Part shown: positions 1 through 10,512 of the stretch, one piece after another | How positions within the stretch are numbered: position 1 is the stretch's first letter | How the letters are laid out: each line of letters begins with the position of its first letter | DNA from: Alligator mississippiensis | Lineage: Eukaryota > Chordata > Crocodylia > Alligatoridae | NCBI RefSeq assembly: GCF_030867095.1 | Contig: NC_081824.1 | Coordinates: forward strand, 343,970,203 to 344,034,202 | Direction of reading: 5' to 3' | Length of the DNA: 64,000 nt | Notes under the pieces: generated by a model | What the model was told of the DNA's origin: nothing | The model's database searches: none | What the model saw: only the letters and a program-made list of their open reading frames with translations | Made by a program: the position numbers and the translations under genes

Positions 1-3000
1 CTTTAAGTGCAATGTGTAACGAAACCTTGTGTGGGGGTGGGGAAAACATGTTACCGCATCCCAGAATTCTTTAATGAATGGCCATGACATTTTAAGTTCA
101 ATATGACATATTTTAGCAAATCTATCAAACTGGAGGTGGTCCAATAGGACTGAAGAATAGCAGATTAGTTAAGAGGGGAGAGAAGTAGTCATCTGGGCCA
201 CTAAGAGGCCTGTAAGTCTTACCTCAATAGTACCCAAGGCCTTAGAATAGAGTTTGAAGGAAAGACTATTTACAGACAATGGTATAAAACATACCATGGA
301 TACAATGCTATATCATGTCAGACTAACCTGATAGCTTTCTAGCCAACTTTCTTGACAAAGGAAATTGACTTCACTAAAGCATTTGATACATAGCAATAGG
401 GCCCACCCATACATTCCCCATGCTGCCCATTGGCTCTCCCCATCTAGCACCTGTAAATCTACCTAACCTTCACACATGACAGCAAATTGAAAAGGCACCA
501 CAAGAAGCTTGGTATCAGGGATTAGTCCCTGATGTGAGGCTGCCTACACCAGCAGTCACACAACTAGGATCTGAGAAATGTTATCACTGATCACAATGGA
601 GCATCTTGCCATAGGCATGCAGAATTGCAGCCACACAATTGTTGAAATCAGGAATCAGATCCCATTGCATCATTAAGATAACATCTGTCAGTAGCCATAA
701 TGACTTTGATAACATGAAAGTAGATTCCACAACCCACAAGGTTCCTCACAATCCTATGTCCCTTTTCACAGTAAATAGTTACCTATAAATATTTAAGTGT
801 AAACTCTAAACAGACACATTTTAAAACAAGGGCTACAAACAAAGATTGCATTTGTCCCGGGAGAAACTATTTTCTCCTGGGAAAAAGTACAATCATTCAG
901 ATGTCCATGTCTGGGCATGGTCCTGGGACAAACCCTGAAGACGTTCATGGGATAGAAAGCACTAAGTTTATCCTGGGACATTGTAAAGTCCATCTGAACT
1001 ATTGTCCAAGGATTGCATCACTGAATCAACAGCAGAAAAGTGGCAGTGCATTGAGCCCCTCACTGAACCCTGCTTGGGAAGGTGATGTGCATACATACCA
1101 ATCTTGGGACTTTTCTGTTCTGGGACAAACACAGGCACAACTTGTTTTGTGACAAATGCAAGTTCTGTTCCAAGCTTAGAAGTACTTGGAATGCTTGTCT
1201 GATTTGCTATTGAAACTGCCTTGTGATTACTGACCTTTGACATCAGTATTTTGACATCAAGATTAAATACTATATCATAAGACAAGAATATTTTGCCATG
1301 TTCTCTGACATGAAACATAAAAAGTAATTCTCGTAAAGTTGAAACACGAGTAATTTGGTCTACAAATTCTCAGCTCAGACTTCATTACAGACTCCCCTAG
1401 TCCAACAGAACTCTAAAATAAGCATTGCCCATGTGATCCCACATTTCTTCTTACCTTTGGATGGTCTCTTCAAGTGCTCCTGCAGGGATACCTATGAACA
1501 AACCTGATGAATCATTCTACAGTCATCTCACAGCTGCCCTATGTGAGCATGTGTAATTCAGAACTGAACTATTGTACAAAGAGTAAGTTAATTATTTTTG
1601 TGTCAGAAGTGGGCCTCTGTCATGGTTCATAATTGTCCTTCATTTGTATCTGTTATATACCTGTTTCATATTAACAGAAGTGACAATTATGCACTTTAAG
1701 TAGATTTGACAAATGTAACCTTATTTCTGTTTTTGAAATAGCTCTTATTTCTGTAATGGATCAATCATAAGTGCATGCTGAATAGAAGGCAAGATAGAGC
1801 TGCACCTTACAGACTAATGGAATCAGAGATGCAGAAGCTGCTTGACTTCAGACTAACAGCTAACTACCACGCTCTGCTCATACGTTGAAAAATATAGTCA
1901 AACAATTAAACATAGGGTTGTACTACAGACTTGAGCTATTCATTGTTTTGTGTTATATGGTTGGTTAAAGTCATGTAATAATTTTAGTGGCCCTGCATTG
2001 TATTTTTTTTATTATTAAATAGAAGGTTATGAAGTGAAAAGCACCAAATGTCTTTTTTCATATACTAATATAGATTGCCTATATTTGCACAAAAGACAAC
2101 CTATTTCATGAATATCCATGAACAGCAAATAAAAAGGAGTTTGCATTTGATTGAACTGAACAGTCATTTAAAATATGAGCTAGCGTTCATAATTCAACCA
2201 CCTGAAGACATATAATACTTGTGGGTATCATCAGACTCAAGCAGTTTTAAGTCATTGCACTCTACTGCTCTTTTAACTTTTTTATAGGCTTATTATGATT
2301 AATAGAACCACAAAATAAAGCAAAGTGATACCATCCTTCTTTATTAGAAGGAGAGAGACAACTAATGCAATATATTAAGCCACTGACACTGATCATACCA
2401 TGTGGCTTTTCCCAGGACTTCATGAATTGAATTGACTGGTAATGGGTTTTTCATTTCTTAGTTACTTACTGTGAAAAAGGCACGTGTACATAAATACATA
2501 TGCAGTAACAGTAAACAGGCGATAAAAGGAACAGCATAATTAACCAAAACATACTTGCATTTGTTTTTGTACATGTTGTACTGAACATTGTGAAATTGGG
2601 GTGCACAGTACTGACAGCATCATACTGCACCAGGAGGACATATTATATTACCCTTTCACATGAATAATGACCACTCTTTGCTTTGCTCCTTTCTCTTTTG
2701 CAGCAATTGCGTTTTAATACTCATTATATAATTACAAAGTTTATGGGGGTTATAAGCTATCCCTCACAAGTTTGAGAGCAGCAGTGCAACATCAAGTTGT
2801 CCTTCAATGCCTCTTTTTATAACAATGGCTTTAAGTGTTGCCACATTTTGCCTTCCTCATGTCACCAACCTCTACAACCACTGCTGGCTTCTCATGGCCT
2901 TCAAATTTTTAATTATATATTTTAAAAAAGGGACATATGAAACAATTTATGTTTCCAGGATGCTAGGAATGTAGAAATGGAAAAGGTACCACGGACCATC

Positions 3001-3069
3001 GCATCTAGCCCTTTGTGTTGACAGGCACAAAGAGGCCTAAAAAAAGTCATCTGCTGCAACCCTTTCTAC
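1..3069. other. Intergenic, no gene seen
   Basis: AT-rich unique-looking sequence. No open frame here resembles a known protein, and those present are short and lack splice or domain support. The only repeat trace I recognise is a short degenerate LINE-like stretch near 300-395. I see no RNA gene. Confidence 0.5.
300..395 (+). mobile_element. Degenerate CR1-like LINE fragment
   Basis: Conceptual translation of this stretch, with several breaks, gives a short run resembling the CR1 reverse-transcriptase segment that precedes the first catalytic Asp (text like LTNLIAF, then DFTKAFDT). It is short and strongly decayed. Assignment rests on similarity to the better CR1 copies elsewhere in this window, for example the corresponding segment near 16.05 kb. 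Confidence 0.35.
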
Positions 3070-3077
3070 ACCATTAG

Positions 3078-4117
3078 TAGGGCTGTGTGAAGCTTCAGGT
3101 GCTGATTCAATTTGGAGGAGATTTGGCCCGATTCAGCACCCGGATCGCTAAATCTCCAAATCTGAATCGAATCTGGAGACCAATAAAAAGGTCGAAATCA
3201 ACTCAAAGCTCTCCGAATCAATTTGGAAAAGATTCAGAGAGCTTTGGAGATTTGGGCAGTACCTACTCACCACCATAGGGAGCTGGACCTGGACTCTGCG
3301 GGGGGGAGGACTGGAGGAGGGGGTAGAGGACCATGGGGAGACCCCTGCCAGGCCCCATCCCCTGCCTGCTCCTCCAGCCCCTGAGTGCCCCCTGACCCCT
3401 GCCCGCTCTCCCAGAACCCACTCCTTCATGGCTGCCCCGCCCACCCCAGCTCCTGGTTCTTTAAAAAGAAAAAGCCCCCACTCATCGGCTCCGGCCAGGT
3501 GAGGGGGGGTCGATACTAGCTTCCCCACACTGCATGGGGGGCTCTGCCATGAGCCCCCATCCCTCACCTGCTATCCCAGCCCTGTCAATGGCTGCCCTGC
3601 CCAGCCCCACCTCTCGGCTCTTTAAAAAAGCACCGCACTCACCAGCTGCTGCAGCAGCCTCAAGGCTTCTAGGGGCTCATGGCAGAGCCCCCCATGCACT
3701 GTGGGGCAGCGGGGATCATGCCGCCCAGCTGGCAGCAGCTGGTGAGTGCAGGGCTTTTTTTTTTCTTAAAGAACCGAGACACTGGGGCTGGGAGAGTGGG
3801 TGGGAGATGGGTGCTCATGGCAGAGCGCCCCACACAGCGCAGGGCAGCAGGGATGGCCTCCCCGCCTGGCAGCAGCCGGTGAATGCCGGGCTTTTTTTTT
3901 TTTTAAAGAACCGGAAGGCTGGGGCCAGGCAGGGCAGCCATTGACTATGCTGGAAGAGCGGGCAGGGGATGGGGCCTGTTTGAGTCAGAGATTTAGCTGA
4001 TGCGGAGGCAGCTGAATCTATTTGGGACAGTTATTTGAATCACCAAATTGATTCACTATCCCCCAAATTGGCCAAATCTGAATCCAAAGTGAATACTAGC
4101 CGCTCCACACAGGCCTA
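3078..4117. mobile_element. Non-autonomous hAT-like DNA transposon, 1040 bp
   Basis: Perfect 8-bp target duplications ACCATTAG flank it at 3070-3077 and 4118-4125. The terminal inverted repeats are TAGGGCTGTGTGAAGC on the left and, reverse-complemented, TAGGCCTGTGTGGAGC on the right (14 of 16 matching). An 8-bp duplication with short TIRs is the hAT signature. The interior is GC-rich and low in complexity, with direct and inverted repeats, and carries no transposase. The several open frames inside are composition artefacts. A relative of the left end recurs inverted near 58768-58815. Confidence 0.85.
3675..3951 (+). repeat. Tandem repeat, about 138-bp period, two copies
   Basis: The motif GCTCATGGCAGAGC begins at about 3675 and again at about 3813. 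Each copy then has a CAGC-rich stretch, GGTGA(G/A)TGC, a poly-T run and TTAAAGAACCG. An inverted partial copy lies upstream (3440-3660, CTTTAAAAA followed by CACTCACCAGC). It belongs to the internal structure of the hAT element. Confidence 0.7.
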
Positions 4118-4125
4118 ACCATTAG

Positions 4126-7100
4126 CACAAAGCACGTTTTGAAAACAAAAACAAAACTCACCCTGCAATGCACCACAGATAAAAAGCAGGGGAAACGAGG
4201 CCCCACCAGTGCCCTAGGCAGAAATGTTGATAAATATATACATAAAAATGCATGCAGGCATATCTATATCTATACCTATATCTGCATGCTCAGTGGATCC
4301 AAGAAAGTAGGCTCTGGCTTACACTGTGAAGGAAGGTAGAGTTTCCCTCCTCCCTAGTCCTTGTCCATCTGACCTGGAGGAAAAAAAATCTTCCTGACCC
4401 GAAATCTGAGGATTGGTTTGACCTTGAGTGGAAAGGCCAGGTCTCTGAGAGGTTTCTATATGCTACAAGGAACATGACGGCATCTCCTGTGAAAAGGTAC
4501 TATCTTCACTGCAGCAAATGAAGATCTAGCTATCCAGTTCTAGGAGTGCTCTTAGATGGGCCCACTGAAGCGATTCGTCTTGGAAAAAGAAGAAAGTGAG
4601 CTTGGGGAAAATAGTGCTTTCTGAAACCCAATCTTAAGCCAAGGACCATTTTTTTAACCTTTGTTAACTGTTAATCTACATCAGAGGCAAACTTCTCTCT
4701 GAAAAACTGTTCCAGGCCTAGGCCACCTTGCAATTTTTGTGCTATCCTGGCACAGAGTCCGTGTTGGCCCCCACACAACATCAGTGTTTCACTGCATCAG
4801 CAAAAGGATACAGGAAACTATCTGAGCACAGGAAAAAGAGCAAGGCAAGATAATTAGGAATCTATTCTAACTATCAGGTTGTGGCTGTACTGTCCAATTA
4901 CAGTGCCACAGAGCCACATTGAGCCTTGCTCTGCCTCAAACCGATAGCATAGCTGCCTCAGTGCAGAGCTGTGAGTACAGGCTCTGCTGCTCAGGAGAGC
5001 TTATCAGTGTGTAAACCACACTGCACAGAGGACAACCAGTGAAGTGCAGACAACAGCACGCGTAGCAAAGGCAGCGTTTCTCAATAGGTTGTTTCCAGGT
5101 GCCATAACAGAGCAGCATAGGCCCTCTCCTCTTAAGGTCCAAAAGAAAACCAGTGTTGAGTAATTGGCAAGCAAGGGCCACATGCTGTCACTGAGGACAG
5201 TAAATACTCGAGTAGCAAATTTTACTTTCTTACTTCTGATGGCTGACAAGCACTTCTAATGCTTTGGCTTCCTTGATGATGCACCTCCATTCTCATCCAT
5301 CATGAACCATCTCCTCCCAATTGTGTCCTAAGGTACTTAATGTATGTCTCATGTCCATCAACTGTTGGCCAGGCTTGCATCAAGAACATCCTCCTTCAAC
5401 ATTTTTCAGTTTTACCATTCTGTGAAATTCCCTCACAGTTCCATAATTTTGCTGTCTCTTATATTACAGTAAGCCTAGAATAATTCCACAGAAGCCAACA
5501 GACATGTTACAGACTTGCACTGACCTGAAGTGGGAATTTAACAAGAGGCTGCTGGGGGACTGGAGGAAAAAAAAGATAAAGTCATCAAACCAAGGGGGAC
5601 AGCGAGTGGAAAAAGAGCCCATCCAGTAGAAGGGTACTGGATGTGAAAGTTTTTCCCCAGCACCTACAAAGAAATGGGAAACATTCAAACCAGCTAGGGG
5701 TCAACATTTTAGTTGCATGAAGAAAGGCCAGGAGAACCCAACTATCATAGCTGGATTTCAAACACATCCCTTTGGGGAACTTTAAAACAGAAGGAAAATC
5801 TTCTAAAAATAATGCATGAGCAACTACAGGATATTTTACGGACTCACAGGGAACAGCAGGAAGGGAAATTGCATTAGCAAGGCAGGTTGGAAAACTGTAT
5901 TGGTTACAAACCCTGTAGAAATTTTATTCAGCTACTGCTTCAAAACTGGGATCCTGCCTTAGCTAATGAGGAGGAGAGCAGAGGCAAACTGAGCTCAAAG
6001 GCTCATCTTCAGTGAAGCACGATTAGCTGTGCCACCATGTTAAGACACAGCTGATCTCTCTCCAGGGACATCTCTAAATACCCCTGGTTGCTGCAACCCA
6101 GCTTGGGGCATGTCTGCAAGCATGGGAAACCTCTTCTTGAAGGCCCCCTTCTCCCCCACCCATGTTGGGGAGGAAGAGAATCCCCTCTAGAGGATTTCAC
6201 GCCCCCCTCCCCCCCAAGGCACCTACAAGTGCAACTCCACATTTGCAGAAATCCCTTGCAGGAGATATCATGCCCTCTCAATATTCAGGGGGTCAATCCC
6301 TCTGCAAGGTCAGACTGAGCAAGGGAGAATAGGGTTTTCCCCCCACTCAGCCAGACTGCACCAGGAAAGCAGTATTTTCCCCATTCAGCTAACTCCAGGG
6401 CAGAGTCTGGCTGAGTGGGAAAGCACCACAGAGGTAACAGATGTCCAAGGCAATAAAGCGGCAGTCTATTACTACCTTTTGTTGCACTACTGGTTTCATG
6501 TGGTGCAACAAAGGGTAAGGACATCTGTTTGCTCAGCATTTGTGCCATCAAAAAATGTTAAGGTGATGTTTGTTTTCACCCGAAGATGGAGCCCTGTAAG
6601 GGTATGGCCACACAGCACAAAGCAGCACCATGTGGAAATACCGGAGTTAACTCTGGAATAGGAATTGAAGCTTAAGTGTGGTGTGGGCCACCAGTTTTTA
6701 CCCATGATCAGAAGTAGAGCCAATCAGCTGTAGTCCTGAATGATATGTGCAGTTACCTGAGGTATGTCTGCACCACTCTGCTTGGTGCTGTGTGGACTCT
6801 GGTACCTGTACTAGGATATTTAGAGTGAGCTTGGGGTACCTCTCCATGGTTGTCTTGCATTGTGCCATGAAGACATACATAAATCCCTTTTTCTGACTCA
6901 CATTAAGCTTCCTACAGAAGTGCAGAGCACTAGGTGGCCTCCTCCACACCTGGCAAGTCTGTTGAGAGTCCACTGTCACTACTAACATCACCTCCGGTGC
7001 TTAGAAATCAGCAGCCAGAGCCATTTTGGCTGTTTGCAGACGTTAAAAAAAAACAAATGAACACACACAGCTGTCTAAAGCTGATTCAATTGTCTATTAG

Positions 7101-8024
7101 ATAAAGCATTTAAAAAGCCCCACTAAAGCGCTGGCCCTATACAGACATCAGGCAAGCCGGGTCCAAAGAATGTGCTGCTTCTTCTGGGCATGCGCTGGGC
7201 TGGGCGCAGGAGCCTGCTGCATTTAAAGTAAAACACTGTTTTGGGGTTTGGGTTTTTTTGTTAATATTTGCAAGCAGCCTTAATGTACTGTATAGACCTG
7301 TTCAGAGCAGGCTAAGATGTCATGGCACTAAAGCATGGGTGGACAGGACACAAAATGGTTTTTATCTTCACTGCTAATAATTTTCCCCGTGGGATACCTC
7401 ACACTAGCTATCCTGCTTTAAACCGAAGATAAAGCTTTGCAGTTTTGTTGGATGATGAACTAGGTGAGATCAACCCACACAGTAGAAAAACATTGACCTG
7501 GCTCTTCTATGTCTTGGCTTCCCTAAGATTTTGTTACAAGATAAATTACTGGGGTCAGCTCTCACTGTAAGCAACACTTCAAACAACGCAGGGATAGTGT
7601 AAGACTCACTGTTGCTAACAGCAACACCCATGCCCGCAACACTCAGAGCTCTGCAGACAAAAAAGGAATGGTGGTTTTTAACTGATGTCTCAAACTTGTC
7701 ATGCTTTAACTATATCTATATTACAGCCCTCACAGTGACTGCTGTAGAATATAGGAATGTCAAAGATCAGTATGAACTAGCTGGTTCCTGTACCACCAGC
7801 AAGCTAAGTACAGCATTGAGGAGCTCAGTGGACACCAATTCATCCAGCTTCTTGGGAACACAGTGTAGTTTAAAGCTGGCTTGGGTATCTGTGCATTACA
7901 CACTGCAGTTTAAAGCAGATCTTGTTTCCAAACAAGAAAACAAGGAGACATCAAGCATTAATAGTGAGGGGTGCTGCCAGCTAGACCATAGATAAGTGGG
8001 CTGGACAGGGCTAGACCATAGATA
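4126..8024. other. Intergenic, no gene seen
   Basis: No open frame with a recognisable product. It contains a small TATC-type microsatellite near 4259-4285, a pair of imperfect hairpins at 6342-6529 (listed separately) and a 20+-bp direct repeat (CTAGACCATAGATAAGT) at about 7981 and 8010. Confidence 0.5.
6342..6529. repeat. Two adjacent hairpin-forming inverted repeats
   Basis: First hairpin: CCCACTCAGCCAGACTGC (6342-6359) pairs with GCAGAGTCTGGCTGAGTGGG (6400-6419), with two extra bases in the right arm. Second hairpin: AACAGATGTCC (6436-6446) pairs with GGACATCTGTT (6519-6529), and inside it CCTTTTGTTGCAC (6475-6487) pairs with GTGCAACAAAGGG. This looks like the fold-back core of a MITE, but I could not define outer termini. 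Confidence 0.6.
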
Positions 8025-8269
8025 AGTAGGGCCTCTGGAGGATATAGTCCAATCCACTGCCCCATGTAGGAGCAACTCTATCTAAACTATCCTAGTCAAG
8101 TCCTTCTCTAACCTGCTCTGAAAAACTTCAAGAGATTGAAAGTCCACATCTCTAGGTATCCTGTTCCAATTGTAAGAAAGTTCTTGCTAATACCCAATCT
8201 AAATTTCTCTTTCTGCAATTTAAAACCATTGCCTCTCTGTCCTCCCAGGCCATGAAGAACAGTCTATTA

Positions 8270-9831
8270 AGGGGTGGGCAATTATTTCAGCTGGAGGGCC
8301 GTTTAACAAGTTTTGGGGAGCTGTTGAGGGCCGCAAGGGTGGTCCCGCCACTTGACAAGCACCCCACCCCCTGGTTGCCATCTTGGGATCAGAAGTTCCG
8401 CCCCCAACCCCTGACCTTTGCTACTGGGAATCCCTCCCCTTGCCCCCAGAAGTACTCCTTTTGGGAAAGGGGTTTGCCATCTTGGAACTGGAACACCCCC
8501 CCCCCCCCAAGTTCTACACTAAAAATCAAACACCCACAATAACATTTTAATTTTATTTAAAAAAAATATTTTTGTCCTTTGTGTGTGTTTGTGTTGTGTA
8601 TATAGAGGCAATTGCATCAAAGCTCAAAATGAAATCTTACTCTTGTATATTGCAGGGGGGTGTGGATGTGTGTGGATGTGTGTATATGTGAGGTGTGGGG
8701 GAGGGTGTAGGCATATGTGCGGATGTGGGTAGGTGGGTATGGGGAGTTTGTGGGGGGCTGTGGGGTGTGTGGAGGGGAAGGATGGCTGAGGGCATGTGTG
8801 GTTGTGTGTGTGCATGTAGCAGTAAGCAGGGCTCCCCCTAGAGGTTTGCAGGTGTGTGTGTGGGAGGGGTGTGATTGTGCGGGGGAGCATGTGGTTGTGC
8901 AGTTTGTGGGGGAGGGTTTGAGGGTATGGTGGGGTGAGCATTGGAGCTCCCTGTGTGCGACCCCCTGAGCTGGTCAGCACCCAACTCCATCCCGCAACAC
9001 ACCCCCGCCCCTGCCAAAATTGCACAACCCCAGTGTGCCCCATGCTGGCCAGCCATGGCGTGTCCTGCTGCCCCCTGTGCACACAACAGGTCTGGGGCAG
9101 CTCCTTCCAGCTGCCACCGCCATTGGCCCCTCGCCCCATGGTACTGGTGGGGACCTGTGTGCATAGCCCCAACCTGGCGCACCCCGCACCTACCCCGGAT
9201 TTGCCCATCCAGGCTCAGCAGTGGCAGCAGTGGTGGCTGCTGGGTAGAAACTGTTGCTCGGCGTGGGGTCCCCCCACCCTCATCCCTGCCAGACAGTTCT
9301 TGATGCAGCTGCCCAGAGCGCACAACCCTCCAAGCTGCCCTGCAGCTCTGCTGCCTGAGATGCCCTGCTGGGCAGCCCAGAGGTGGCAGTGAGGGTGGTG
9401 GAGCCACAGGGCAGCCTGGTAAGATGTAAGCTCTGGGCAGCTGCACCAAGAACTACCCAGCAGTTGCAGGGAGGAGGTGTGGGGCACTTTTCCTCTGTGC
9501 CAAGCAACAGTTTCTGCCTGGCACCACCACTGCTACCACTGCTCAGTCTGGATGGGTGAGTCCAGAGCAGGTGTGGGGCATGCTGGGTCAGAGCTGCACA
9601 TGAGTCCCCACCAGTACTGTGGGAACTGGGAGTAGCAGCAGCTGGAAGGAGCCACCGCTGCCTGGGTTCTGCCACGGAGCTGCCCCAGCCCTACTGCGTG
9701 CCCAGGGGACAGCAGGACACACCATGGCCAGGCGGCACCAGGCCAGGCAGAAACAAGGGAGCTGCTGTGGGCTGAACAAAGCCCCTCCACAGGCCAGATC
9801 TGACCTGCAGGCCATATTTTGCCCACCCTTG
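8270..9831. mobile_element. hAT-like DNA transposon, about 1.56 kb
   Basis: Perfect 8-bp duplications GTCTATTA occur at 8262-8269 and 9832-9839. The left end (AGGGGTGGGCAATTATTT) and reverse-complemented right end (CAAGGGTGGGCAAAATA) form imperfect TIRs of the Charlie-like hAT type, followed by a GGGCC-containing subterminal sequence. The middle contains a GT-rich minisatellite (about 8580-8890) and a GC-rich CAGC-type tract. Open frames of 117-203 codons in the middle have biased composition, show no transposase motifs and overlap each other on both strands, so I do not call them genes. Confidence 0.8.
8580..8890 (+). repeat. GT/GTGGG-rich minisatellite tract
   Basis: Long run of TGTGTG, GGGTGTG and GTGGGTAGG-type units on the plus strand (CA/CCCAC on the other). 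It lies inside the 1.56-kb hAT element. Confidence 0.7.
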
Positions 9832-10512
9832 GTCTATTATCATCTTTTGTATAACCACCATTCCAGTATTGTAATACTGTTATCAAAATCCACCACTACC
9901 AAGTCTTCTATTCTCTTAATAATTTCAATTTTTTTCAGACTTTTCTCATTAACCATGTTTCCTAGGCCTCTAATTTCTGTTACTTGCCACTGGACTCTAA
10001 TTTTTTCATGTCTTTATCTTTCTTCAAATGTGAGGCCCAAAATTCTGGCTACATCTCCCTGCACCGAGATTAAGGTAATGTCTCCTGGTTATGATGGCAA
10101 AAATAGATTATATATTGCCAGAATTAATCCAGATTGTCTGAGAAAGTCAGACTGTCCTGCCTTGTATGTCAAGGCTCTAGGGTCCTGGTGCTGAGTCTTA
10201 AACAGAGTCTGTAGTGGTCATGTGGTTTGTTTCCTCCTTTCTTTTATCGGTATGACCACTTCCCCTCTTGCATCTGCTCTTTCATTAAGATTTTTACTGA
10301 AGAATTATTGGGACAGATAGTCTGGCTTCAAGAATTCCTGTTGGTCTTCTGGAATATACTGGTACTTCTACATTAACTAGCTGAAGAACGCACAGAATCG
10401 GGACTATGATAGTTAAATAGATATTAACAGTTTAACTTGTATTTCTATTTGGCTTGGGAGTTTTATTGGGGAGGGAGTAGTTAGGTTTGGGGAGTGCAGG
10501 TAGGAGGGCAGC

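Larger units (their letters stand above)
8025..10100 (-). mobile_element. Old CR1 LINE 3' region, interrupted by a hAT
   Basis: The two halves (8025-8261 and 9832 to about 10100) read in reverse as the 3'-terminal, host-mRNA-like CR1 segment seen elsewhere in the window. Shared features are the CCTCTGGAGG...TAGTCCAA tract, then the GTTCCAATTGTAAG and TTTAAACC-type segments, and finally ATGTGAGGCCCAAAA. The halves become continuous once the inserted hAT and its duplicated GTCTATTA are removed. No usable open frame remains. Confidence 0.7.

Noticed and set aside
3148-3944. Open frames of 136-139 codons
   Set aside because: They are inside the hAT at 3078-4117 and arise from GC-rich tandem repeats.
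7612-7995. 127-codon plus-strand frame
   Set aside because: It has no domain match, no intron/exon support and runs into a local direct repeat.
8624-9486. Overlapping open frames of up to 203 codons on both strands
   Set aside because: They lie inside a defined hAT element, have extreme Pro/Thr/His or Gly/Ala bias from GT- and GC-rich tracts, overlap one another in several frames and show no domain motif.
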